Shown: positions 22,284 through 30,922 of the stretch, piece after piece
How positions within the stretch are numbered: the stretch's first letter is position 1
Layout of the letters: the number at the start of each line of letters is the position of its first letter
DNA from: Branchiostoma floridae
Lineage: Eukaryota > Chordata > Leptocardii > Amphioxiformes > Branchiostomatidae
DNA: 64,000 nucleotides
Assembly (NCBI RefSeq): GCF_000003815.2
Contig: NC_049995.1
Location: 15,124,721-15,188,720 of the forward strand
Reading direction: 5' to 3'
The notes under the pieces: generated by a model
What the model saw: only the letters and a program-made list of their open reading frames with translations
Told to the model about the DNA's origin: nothing
Database searches by the model: none
Translations under genes and position numbers: made by a program

Positions 22284-23228
22284 ACACACACTATAAAACG
22301 GACAAGCCCCAAATACTTGTATACAATTATTGAGTGAAAACGCACCGTCCCTGTTCGCTATATCATTGACGTGCGATTCCTTTGTTTAGGTACAACAAGG
22401 ACGATGCCTTCCGGGCTTAAGCGTTGCCATGACAACCTTAAGAATTTGGGCGTGACTCAAGTAAATTCTGACACCATGAGAACATCACAAGACTCATATT
22501 TGACGTCATCTCCAAGCAGATGCAAGGTACAATTCTATTTTTACGCTTATTCTGTGTTTTCTACCAGGCCACGATTAGGGGAAGGTTTAGACAAAGGCGT
22601 ACCTTTAAAAGGACGTGCTATATCTTAGAAGTATTTTGACCCCGACTTGTTTTGAACGTCTTGTACATGTGTTTTGAATGTCTCACTTTTTTGTGGTGTA
22701 GAGTGACTTACTAGTATTGTAGCCTCTTTTGCAGACTTCAGGACCGGTTGAATTTTTTTTCCACAAAATGTTTAATGCTTCCATTCACGGAGTCTTTAAA
22801 GAAGGCTAGCCTTACTATACACCAGTTTAAAGCAATAAAAAGGACGCCTTAGACACGTTCAAAATGTGTACTTGAAATATGCCTATGATACTGAGCCGGA
22901 CCCTACATTTTATAAACCGCGTATCTACTTGGAGACTATTCAACTGAACATGATTTTTAAAAATGTCACATCTGCCTAAACGTGACAATCACAGATTTAC
23001 GAGCAAGCATTGAATGAGCATTGCTACACTGGACTGAACATTATGGTAAGGTATAAAATGTGTCAATTTGGAAAGAGAAATGTCGACAACATGAAAGTAG
23101 CAAGCACAAATGTGCAGAAAAAGTATTTTTTTAAATGTATGTGGGAAAGAATAACAGCACTTACTTGTCTCAAATTCTTCGTCAGAGCTGGAGCTGCTGC
23201 TACTGCTACTATCGTCGCAATCCGCCAT
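19396..23228 (-). CDS. DPHG-B: modular Ser/Asp-start, RS- and HGK-rich protein (at least 233 aa)
   Basis: Family unknown. Exons on the minus strand: 23165-23228, 21654-21698, 21245-21363, 20636-20741, 20310-20454, 19917-19991 and 19396-19543. All junctions keep one frame to a stop at 19396. The start is Met-Ala-Asp-Cys followed by a Ser run and DEEFET. The conserved module shows YNDPHGVMESLEFLAKP and GMLDKLGPLAG. A Gly/Lys exon holds YDFDCLGGIGQ, then comes an Arg/Ser/Gly-rich exon built on a TCA-GGG hexamer, then a KHG repeat exon. The end (MKFHNLHGLG...YCD) matches that of DPHG-C. The homologue of exon 2 in A and C is not visible; it may be in the gap at 21975-22074, or be skipped, since exons 1 and 3 join in frame. 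No signal peptide or membrane segment. Confidence 0.75.
20227..20283. repeat. (AAAG)n microsatellite
   Basis: Purine-rich GAAA/AAAG repeats in a DPHG-B intron. Purine-rich sequence extends back to about 20110. Confidence 0.8.
21010..21110 (-). repeat. Partial duplicate of DPHG-B exon 4 donor edge
   Basis: This aligns with 21180-21268, covering the last bases of the DPHG-module exon, its donor and adjacent intron. The copy retains GCTGGGGCCACTGGC followed by a GTATAG donor-like site but not the rest of the exon. Confidence 0.6.
21975..22074. other. Assembly gap (100 N)
   Basis: Exactly 100 N, probably a gap of unknown size, in the first DPHG-B intron next to a CA microsatellite. Confidence 0.99.
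22075..22292. repeat. (CA)n microsatellite
   Basis: Interrupted CA dinucleotide repeat of over 200 bp. The apparent His-Thr open frames across it are artefacts. Confidence 0.97.
22293..23164. other. DPHG-B intron 1 remainder
   Basis: No exon resembling DPHG exon 2 was found here on the minus strand, and no repeat structure stands out. Confidence 0.45.
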
Positions 23229-23337
23229 TTTCGACAGGAGAATAAGCTAGGAGACTTGTTCTGTTTTTCTCAAAAAGTCTCAAGCTTCTTGCAGGTTTGT
23301 CACGTACTTCAATAATGTTGCAGAGTTCTTAAAATCT

Positions 23338-23369
23338 CGGCCACGCCTTCTCCAAGAGCAAACCATTTT
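23338..23369 (-). promoter_or_regulatory. Shared DPHG proximal promoter motif (gene B)
   Basis: On the minus strand AATGGTTTG is followed by GAGAAGGCGTGGCC and an AT-rich GATTTTAAG, about 110-140 bp upstream of the start codon. It parallels the upstream regions of genes A and C. Confidence 0.5.
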
Positions 23370-24235
23370 CTTTGAGGGAGAATTTTGTTTTCGTAAGACA
23401 TTATTGTAAATGATATGATAACATTAACATGATGTCGTAATCATTGAATCGAAGATACATTATAGCATTATTCAGAAACTTCTATTTCCGAAGAGGTAGT
23501 AATATATGTATACTTTTTTGTCCTATTTTCGAGATTCAGGTCTAATTTGAGTTGTTCCGCCCGTGAGAAAGTTGTTCAACAAGTTCTTTACTGTTTGCGC
23601 CCTGTCTACTGACCCAAGGCTAGTTGATAACAGATAAACATCTGCTTAGCACCTTACAATAGGAAAGGTGGCCTATGCACGCTATACTTACCTTCTTCAA
23701 ACCAAGTCAACCTGATAGCTTGAATGTGTTGTTGTACAAAACAACTTCAAGGTATACGTGTAAACTTGTTAATCCAAAATACTTCCAACCATACTTGTCC
23801 ATTTGGCGATTGAAAATCAAGAGGACTAGAGATTCTTCCAAGTGGACTACATGTAAGTAATGCAAACAAAAACCTGGTCTTGCATATTCAGATAGAAATC
23901 CAAAGTTCTAGACTAAAGGCCCTGTCATTAACTCAGTTTGTGTGCTCACAAACAGAACGAGTTACCAGTAACCAGTTGATTTTAGGCAATTCTAAATCAA
24001 TTCTTCGAATCTTGTTGGTTCAGAAATGTGAAGAATGTTACCCCAAAATAATACCACCGTTTATGAATACCACAGCTCGACAAACAACTGTTAAAGGAAG
24101 GTTTATTCAAGGTAACTACATCAAAGTTCATAAATTTCATATTTCAAATTAGATAAATACAGTATGAACGTCCATAGTTTGAGTATCTCAGTGTGCATCC
24201 CTCCCTGTATGTGTCTGCTTCTGACAACACAGCGG
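23370..24235. other. Intergenic between DPHG-B and DPHG-C
   Basis: AT-rich with scattered short frames. No supportable gene or element. Confidence 0.45.
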
Positions 24236-24710
24236 TTAGTCTGGTTAAATCTCGCTTATAGAAGCCTGCCCAACTTCCGGCAGGCCTTTGCGGGTTGGGA
24301 CCAGTTACAGCCCTGGGCAGCAGAGTTTACAAAGTACTTCTGAGCTATGTTGGCTGAAGATTCGCTGAAGTGTTCCATCTCTGATTTCCTTGTTGACTCC
24401 TCTTTCAGTCGCAGTCACTACCACTACCACTATCGCTGCCGCTATGGTATTCTTCCCGCCGAGTAAAGTGAGTAAGGACAGTGTAAGCCTGATTAAATCT
24501 CGCTTATAGCAGCCTACCAACATCTGTCTGGCCTTTGTGGGTCCGGGCCAGTTACAGCCCTAGGCCTGAGAAAGAGAAGCTTTGAGAGGCTTTATTTTGT
24601 CCATTAGCTCTGCAGATCTAGAGTTTGTGTTACACAATCAAAGTACACGGTCGGGGCCAGTTACACCCCTTAAGCTGGACAACAGAGTTTGTGTTACACA
24701 AAGTATAGGT
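24236..24710 (-). repeat. Tandem repeats in the 3' region of DPHG-C, with a terminal-exon copy
   Basis: The block TTAAATCTCGCTTATAG...GGGCCAGTTACA...CCC occurs at 24242-24337 and 24490-24570, with a third shortened copy at 24649-24710. Bases about 24400-24475 on the minus strand duplicate the end of the DPHG-C terminal exon (EEYHSGSDSGSG, then SDCD and stop) without its upstream part. Confidence 0.7.
24591..24596 (-). terminator. Candidate polyadenylation signal for DPHG-C
   Basis: AATAAA on the minus strand, about 165 bases after the DPHG-C stop codon. Confidence 0.45.
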
Positions 24711-24759
24711 TAATTATGTGACCGGAAGTCTGCCATCTCTGTCTTGTTTACTCCTCCTT

Positions 24760-27397
24760 TCAGTCACAGTCGCTATCACTGCTACTACTACCACTGTCGC
24801 TTCCGCTGTGGTACTCTTCTCCACCGAGCACAGCACCCAGCCCGTGGAAGTTGTGCATGCGGATCCCCCTGTAACATCCCCCACCCCCTCGGGGGCCTCC
24901 CCATCCCCCACCCCCTCGGGGACCTCCCCACCCCCCACCACCGTGTCCGCCGTGACCGTGCCCATGGCCATGTCCGTGACCATGGCCTTGTCTTTGTCCA
25001 CGTCCTCTTCCTTGAAACGAAAAGGAAACATTGTTTAGAAAAGAACACGTGCCATCATTAAAGTTGATATAGATTCAGATCTGTTCTAAGCACTCTGAAG
25101 CTAGATTGTCTGTAGCTATATACATTACTGTCCTTCGGTGTAACACATCAGCTTCTGTATCTGTATCTGTATAGCCAGGATAACAAACCTTCGGCATGTA
25201 ACGTTCACAATACGGAAAAAAAAAAAGAAAATTGAGTGCTTTGTGAAGAAAAACACTGAGAAGTTCCAATTTGAAATTTTCATATCTATTCATTTATGGA
25301 CACGTTGGTACCAATTCTGCTGTGACTAGCTACTTCCAACCGCTAGGCGGCGCTTCAGCAGTTTGTATCCCCACTTACCATCTAGCATTGGGACGTAGAT
25401 CCAGTCAAGAAAAAATGAGAGGCATATTCCTTCTAGATTTAAAAAAAAAAGAAATAAAAAAATGCAAACTTTTTTTCTACTCACGTCTGCCTTTCCTGCC
25501 CCAGGCGCCCCTTCCCAGGTTCCCCAGCCTGCCGAAGTCGTAGTTACCATGGTGACGCCGCCCGCCTCCATGACGACCGCCGCCGCCATGACGACCTCCG
25601 CCGCCATGACGACCTCCGCCGCCATGACGGCGACCTTTCTTGTGACCTTTCATGCCTAAAAGAACCTGACAAAACCAATATATACGTTTTATCCAACAAA
25701 TGGTGCTCCGTAGTCATAAACTACCGGTAACTTCCTCATTTTCTTATTTCTCTAATAATTATTGTTTACAACATCTACAACATCCATGTATTTCTATCTA
25801 ACTCTCACACTTTTGCAGAATTATGCATAATTATGCATATCCCTTCCCTTACTCTCTCCTTTTCCATTCTTTTCTATTAATTTCTGCCATTCATGTCTTC
25901 TTCTGTTTATACAGGACTCTCTTGGAAATCATGATAACTTTTATAAGTCAAAGCAAGGACGTTATATAACGTCCTTGGTCAAAGTGCAACCAAGTTGTCT
26001 CTTAGTTGAAATAGATAGATAAATTCATTTCTTTATCATATTCTTACATAACTTCTTTCTTAAATCATATCGGTTATCTAGAATCCTAAGAAACAATCAG
26101 ACCACGTCTTAAGGACATGAAAATGTTTTACTCACCCCGCCAAGTGGTCCTAACTTCTTAAGAAGACCGTGGCGTTTTAAGACGCCCACGTGTTTTGGTT
26201 TTGACAGGAAGTCCAGATATCCCATAATTCCATGCGGATCATCATAGTCCCTCCCTGTAAAATTTAAAAGATGTGGGGCAAGAACTTTCGGAGGTCTTAA
26301 AGTTTTCAGAAACAATTTATGAAAGTAGTGAGACATTAAAAACATTTCCTAGGCCTATCATATCATACAATTTGCTTATCAAACTACTGAGCTACGCCCA
26401 GGTTTGGCTTAACGAAGTACGAAAATAATATCAAAAAGAGCATTGATTAAATGGAAGTGCTTATACAATAGGCTTCAGCTTACCACCATGGTTGTGTCGT
26501 CTTCCATGCTTATAGTTGTCGTGTTTTCCTAATGATGTAAGTTGCAATAGCCTCAACGTGTATACAGTGTAGTCACAGTTTGATAATTTTTGATAGTTTT
26601 AGTGAAAATCAAAATGTTTACGAAACAGAAGTATCCTAATGAAGTAATAATGATAATGTCTTACCAAGAAATATACCAGTAGCAATGTTCTATAGCTGTA
26701 TACAGCGAACTTTATTGACACTCTAAGGTACATATCGACACTTTTGTTAGCTTTTTAGGTCTTCCACCACTACAGTGCAAAAAAGTTAGTACAATTATTC
26801 TAAGTTAATAGGTGCAGTAACTTGTAAGTTAATGTCAATGCATATTTTATTCAATGGTATGTGTTAATGACTCGTCATATCAGATCACGTTTGTGAACTT
26901 TTCAAACACATCATTATCTTTTTTTGTGTTCGTTTATTGTTTGTTGTAGAAAATACATGTGTAACGTTACGTACGTCCCTTGTTGACGTGGCCGAGAGTT
27001 TTAGACAGCGCCGACAGCGTATTGAACACACCCTCTTCTTCCGGGGCGGCCTGGGCTACGACTAAATCAAATAAACAATATATTTAGAGGTGACGTTAGC
27101 CCCTTGCCCATACTGCTTTTGGATTTTTCTATTTTCACAGAGAAAAACAGCATGAGGATGTATAAAGAGACACACGTACACAATCACACACAGTGACACA
27201 CATACACACACCCACAAACGCCAACATAAACACACAAGGGGAGAGAAAATTGCAATAGAATAAAATACCTATCAGTTAACGTTGTAAACGTAAGATGATT
27301 ACAAATATACCAACTTCTAAGATAATCATACATTTGACCCACTTTTCTCGTACTCTTCATCCGAACTGGAGCTGGTACTGACGTCACACTCCGCCAT
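24760..27397 (-). CDS. DPHG-C: modular Ser/Glu-start, Gly/His-rich protein (245 aa, 6 exons)
   Basis: Family unknown. Exons on the minus strand: 27343-27397, 26975-27061, 26484-26528, 26136-26254, 25485-25665 and 24760-25010. All have AG/GT borders, and phases 1,1,1,0,1 join in frame. The start is MAECDVSTSSSSDEEYEK. Exon 2 has PEEEGVFNTLSALSKTLG, homologous to DPHG-A exon 2. Exon 4 has YDDPHGIMGYLDFLSKP and KLGPLGG. Exon 5 has four RHGGGG-type repeats coded by an 18-bp DNA repeat, then YDFGRLGNLGRGAWG. The terminal exon has a Gly-His run, two GGWGGPRGGG units and an acidic end (GSDSGSSSSDSDCD). Acidic ends around a basic Gly/His-rich centre suggest a disordered, charge-blocked protein, perhaps binding metal or nucleic acid; that is inference only. 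Confidence 0.8.
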
Positions 27398-27544
27398 TTT
27401 GTTTTTCAAGGTCACTGGTATCGTTGTGAGGAGGAGAGCTATTCTCGAAATAACATCCTTCCAAGTTTTGCAAAATCTTCAACTCAATGGCTCTAGAGCG
27501 TTGCAAATGTGTTAGACAACCTGAATACAACCGGTAAGTTATAA

Positions 27545-27580
27545 GGACGCGCCTTCTCTAACTTGGAACACACCATTGGG
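27545..27580 (-). promoter_or_regulatory. Shared DPHG proximal promoter motif (gene C)
   Basis: On the minus strand CAATGGTGTG, then GAGAAGGCGCGTCC and TTATAA, about 150-180 bp upstream of the start codon. This is the third instance of the motif order found upstream of DPHG-A and -B. Confidence 0.5.
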
Positions 27581-27639
27581 ATGACAGTGGCCACAGTATT
27601 TTTTTTTTTCTCTCTCTCTTTTCCTTATTCGAGTGGACA

Positions 27640-28480
27640 CTGTCGCACAAGTGGCGAGTCTGACTTAATCTATACTTGCGTTTACTGGTAAGGTATTCTG
27701 TGGTAACATTCAGACACACTGTGATAGATTTTTTTTCCCTTACTCCATTTTAACTTGAGCTGGGCCAACTAAACGATGTTGTTCGACTAGTTTTGACCTT
27801 AAAAGAATAAAATGGCGCTTGTAAAATTGGCGCTACTGACCCGTGTGTAATAAGAACACATATGTTAGTGACGCTGTTTGGTGCTTCGCCGTTCGAAGTC
27901 TCCTTACTTTTCGAGTGTCATACAAAGTTTTAAGCAACGCTAGCAACATCGTGATTGAACAATTTGATTGAACATTGAATGAACATCTTTATTTCTAGTT
28001 TAAGAACGCCTTGGATTCGTCATGTTCAAACATTAAGTTGATTGTTTTGATCGCAAATACGCTGTACGTATAGGTCAATACGGATTACCAACGCAACAAA
28101 ATTACATCGAAGATGTTTCAATACATCTGCGGCTGGTTCTTTGAAATCTATTATCCCATTCTATTGTAATCCAGAGCATTTCTTAGGGAATTGGCGAAAG
28201 TTCTTCCCAGGCAGAATTTGTAGTGTCGAAAATGATGTATTTCAATTGCGTATGATACGACAGGGCGGTCAGATAACATTAGGATCCTCCCTCGTAACAT
28301 CTGCTCGGAGATGAGTGTGACAGGTGTGTCTCTCAAACCACGCGAGACTTGGAACCGGACGAGACTTGAGGAACAGGAAACTAACCCAAACAAACTCAAG
28401 ACACGCCTAGTGTGCCTCCGAGTGATTTGTGAGTTTACTACGTCTTAAACGTCTTTACCAGACAACCAGGCACTCTAAAG
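27640..28480 (+). repeat. ARRDC upstream segmental duplication, copy 1
   Basis: Ordered matches to 38690-39897 include GTGGCGAGT, GGGCCAACTAAA, AAAATTGG[C/A]GCTACTGACC, GTGACGCTGT and the exon-like end described below. The block precedes both ARRDC genes at similar distance, so the tandem gene duplication carried this flank along. Confidence 0.75.
28290..28480 (+). promoter_or_regulatory. Probable non-coding first exon of ARRDC copy 1
   Basis: The best conserved part of the upstream duplication (ACGCGAGACTT, AACAGGAAACTAACCCAAAC type blocks) ends in CTCTAAAG|GTGACT here and CTTGAAAG|GTGACT at 39897. Both look like splice donors. It would join the acceptor TCTTTGCAG at 30869, just before the coding exon. 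The 5' end is not determined. Confidence 0.55.
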
Positions 28481-28655
28481 GTGACTCGTTAATCTTTATT
28501 ACATAATTAACTATAACGTTAACCGGGTATAGCTAGCGGCCCGTTATATGATTGCAATACAAACAGAAAGGGAGAAAGGCGTTATCGTATAACGTAAATA
28601 TTTGCCTCTACTATTAAAGGAGTACTCTAGCACGCAAGGCTACGAAAGTCACGGG

Positions 28656-29366
28656 TTCCTCACTGGGCGTCCAGTGACGAACGTACATTCAAAATGGCGT
28701 CGTCACTAGACGCCCAGTGACGAAGAAAGTTCGTCACTGGTTTACCAGTGATGAATTGCTTTGTTCCAGTGATGAAGCTCTCTCGGCACTGGAATTCCAG
28801 TGATGAACCTTGACTCATCACTCGGTTTCCAGTGATGAACTCCGCTCGTCACTCGGGGCCCAGTGATGAACTCCGCTCGTCACTCGGAACCCAGTGATGA
28901 ACGTCATTCGTCACTGGGAACCGAGTGCGGAACCACCGAGGTCACCGGTTCCTCACTGGGTTTTCCAGTGATCGGTGACTCTTCGGCACTGGACACCGAG
29001 TGATGAAATTATTTCGGCACTGGGCTTCCAGTGACCACGTTCTATTAGCACTAGAACGTTCCAGTGCTGCGTTCGATATGCAACAAAAACACCCTAATTC
29101 ACATGTCGCCATAGCGGCGTGTTACTGTTAGATTTGGTCCGGGAGTGTGAGGGCTTGCAGAGGTGACGCTAGTATAACTTTAAGTGCTAACTTTCAAATC
29201 CCCTCAATTGAAACGATGATTCCTTTTCCTTCAGTAAACTGAATATTTGTCGTCACTGGTTTACCAGCTGAAGTTTCCTCATCACTGGAAAACTAGTGAA
29301 GATAAATATTCCCCACTGGTAAGCCAGTGATGACGCGACTTCATCACTGGATACCGAGTGATGAGA
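28656..29366. repeat. Array of about 16 imperfect palindromes with 31-32 bp period
   Basis: Units have TTCGTCACT[G/C]G and CC[A/C]AGTGATGAA half-sites separated by a few bases. Centres lie near 28668, 28712, 28745, 28796, 28827, 28859, 28890, 28921, 28963, 28995, 29026 and 29060, then 29260, 29291, 29323 and 29354. A lone half-site is near 28770. The loops and linkers vary while the dyad halves stay similar. The array lies in the intron between the non-coding and first coding exon of ARRDC copy 1. No coding potential. Confidence 0.85.
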
Positions 29367-29597
29367 AATTTACCCGTGACTTCGGTAGTTTTGCCTCTAG
29401 CACTATTAATTACTAGTTATAGCACTGTTTAAGTACTACTGATTTAACCTCTGTCAGTAAGTTGACAATTGGGCCCTTAAGTCTAATTGATATAAACTTT
29501 GTATATGTTAAAGTGTATGTCATGTTTTAAAATATAATTTGAGGCATGCAACTCGAGCTCCAAGTTGGTGCACCACTGTTAACAATTATTTGACTAT

Positions 29598-29800
29598 CAT
29601 AATTCCGCCAGGTGCCATCATACCGCCACCTCAAAAAACGTGAGTATAGAGGTCTTCCCAAGATTGTCTTGAACACCAAATGTTAAATATCCTAAATGTA
29701 ATACAATTCAGATATTTAGGTGTTGAAAACAATCTTGAGAAGGCCTCTATAACAACGTAATTTTTGAGGTGGTGGTATAATGACACCTGGTGGAATTATG
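29598..29800. mobile_element. Foldback (hairpin) element
   Basis: The arm 29598-29680 pairs with 29721-29800: CATAATTCC..CAGGTG and its complement at the ends, then CACCTCAAAAA/TTTTTGAGGTG and AAGATTGT/ACAATCTT inside. Confidence 0.75.
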
Positions 29801-30179
29801 CGAATAAATGTTATGCTTTTCTAATGCCACAAAACAAATGGATAGTCATTATGCTTGTAACCTTCACGAAAGGGTATGTTGCTTTTGTTTCGTTTCTTTG
29901 ACCTCTCCTCCAAACAAATGAGGCCAATCCTGGGCCAGACAGCAGTCAGTCTGTCACCATGGTTACTCTTAAACTAAGTTAAAGTCACAAAAAAACCACT
30001 GTGGTGTTTGGTTACATTATGTAGCATTTAGTGGCAGGACAGAGCTGGAGGGGCTAATCACCAGGTGTGTTGGAGTATGGACAGAGTTGTTATTGTTAGC
30101 ATTGATTACTAAACAATTCTAGTAAGATCCACACTGCCTTAACTTCTGAGTGAAGTAGGTATTTTCGTAATTTCCCATG
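29801..30179. other. ARRDC copy 1 5' intron, nothing recognised
   Basis: AT-rich intron sequence without clear repeats. Confidence 0.45.
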
Positions 30180-30226
30180 TTACCTGCACCAGTGTGGGTA
30201 TGCAGAAACACGGATGTCGAGCCCTG
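30180..30226. mobile_element. End fragment of hAT-like MITE
   Basis: Matches only the right end of the elements at 31078-31384 and 32687-33034 (ACCTGCACCAGTGTGGGTATG, cut short, then TCGAGCCCTG). Confidence 0.55.
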
Positions 30227-30343
30227 GAGTACAATGATTATTCAATGATTATTCAAGCAAGAGGGAAAATGTTAACCTCTAGGAAGACAGGCAAACCTCC
30301 TCATCAAAAGATCTTACTGACTAATATTTTTACAGATTCCAGA

Positions 30344-30869
30344 ACTGTCACTGTGCATACCTTAAGAATAGAGCCAGTACCAACAACAGACAGAAGATGG
30401 GGAAATTGCGGGAATTCTCCATCCAGTTTACGAATACCCTCCTCACATGTAGTGAAAATCCATCAGACGACAAGTCTGCGATCTCTAAATTCTGAGGAAT
30501 GCCTCCTCGTAATTTAGAGCTCGCAGACTCGTCGTCCGATCAATTTTCGCTACATGTGAGGGGGGGTATAATGGATGCGTTCTTTAATACTTTGCATGTC
30601 TTTGCAGATACCAGTAGTCTAAGAGCCCATTATACCTAACATAGTGACAGCAGGGAGACACCAAAGATGGGGAAACTACGAGAGTTCTCCATCCAGTTTA
30701 CTAATGGATGTGTTCTACTTTGTGTGTCTTGGCAGATATCAGTAGAGCCAAACTTGTTACACCTAGCACAGTGACAGCTAAGAGACAACAAAGATGGGGA
30801 AACTGCGGGAGTTTTCAATCCAGTTTACAAATGGATGTGTTCTTTAAAATACTTGGCATGTCTTTGCAG
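30344..30869 (+). repeat. Three partial upstream copies of ARRDC copy 1 exon 1
   Basis: Each copy carries a GCAGAT-ACCAG acceptor region, a CAGTGACA leader and an ATGGGGAAA start that reads GKLREFSIQ. The starts lie at about 30397, 30669 and 30794. Each runs into non-homologous sequence soon after. Only the copy at 30923 reaches the true donor. Extra ATGs could matter if a copy were included in mRNA. Confidence 0.75.
30429..30567. mobile_element. Foldback element inserted in an exon 1 copy
   Basis: The arms at 30429-30494 and 30503-30567 are inverted copies (CCCTCCTCACATGTAG / CTACATGTGAGGGGG and GCTCGCAGACTCGTCG with its partner). It interrupts the first partial exon 1 copy. A relative begins at base 27 of the window. 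Confidence 0.75.
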
Positions 30870-30922
30870 ATACCAGTAGAGTCTGTTATACCTAGCACAG
30901 TGACAAATAAGAGACAAAAAAG

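Noticed and set aside
21904-22345. His-Thr and Val-Cys repeat open frames
   Set aside because: These are readings of the CA/GT microsatellite and the N gap.
22371-22628. Candidate DPHG-B exon or small gene on the plus strand
   Set aside because: The frame has no similarity to the family, lies on the wrong strand and lacks splice or promoter evidence.
28656-29366. CRISPR-like array
   Set aside because: Regular repeats with variable spacers look similar, but the repeats are short imperfect palindromes, the genome is plainly eukaryotic and no cas-like gene is present.
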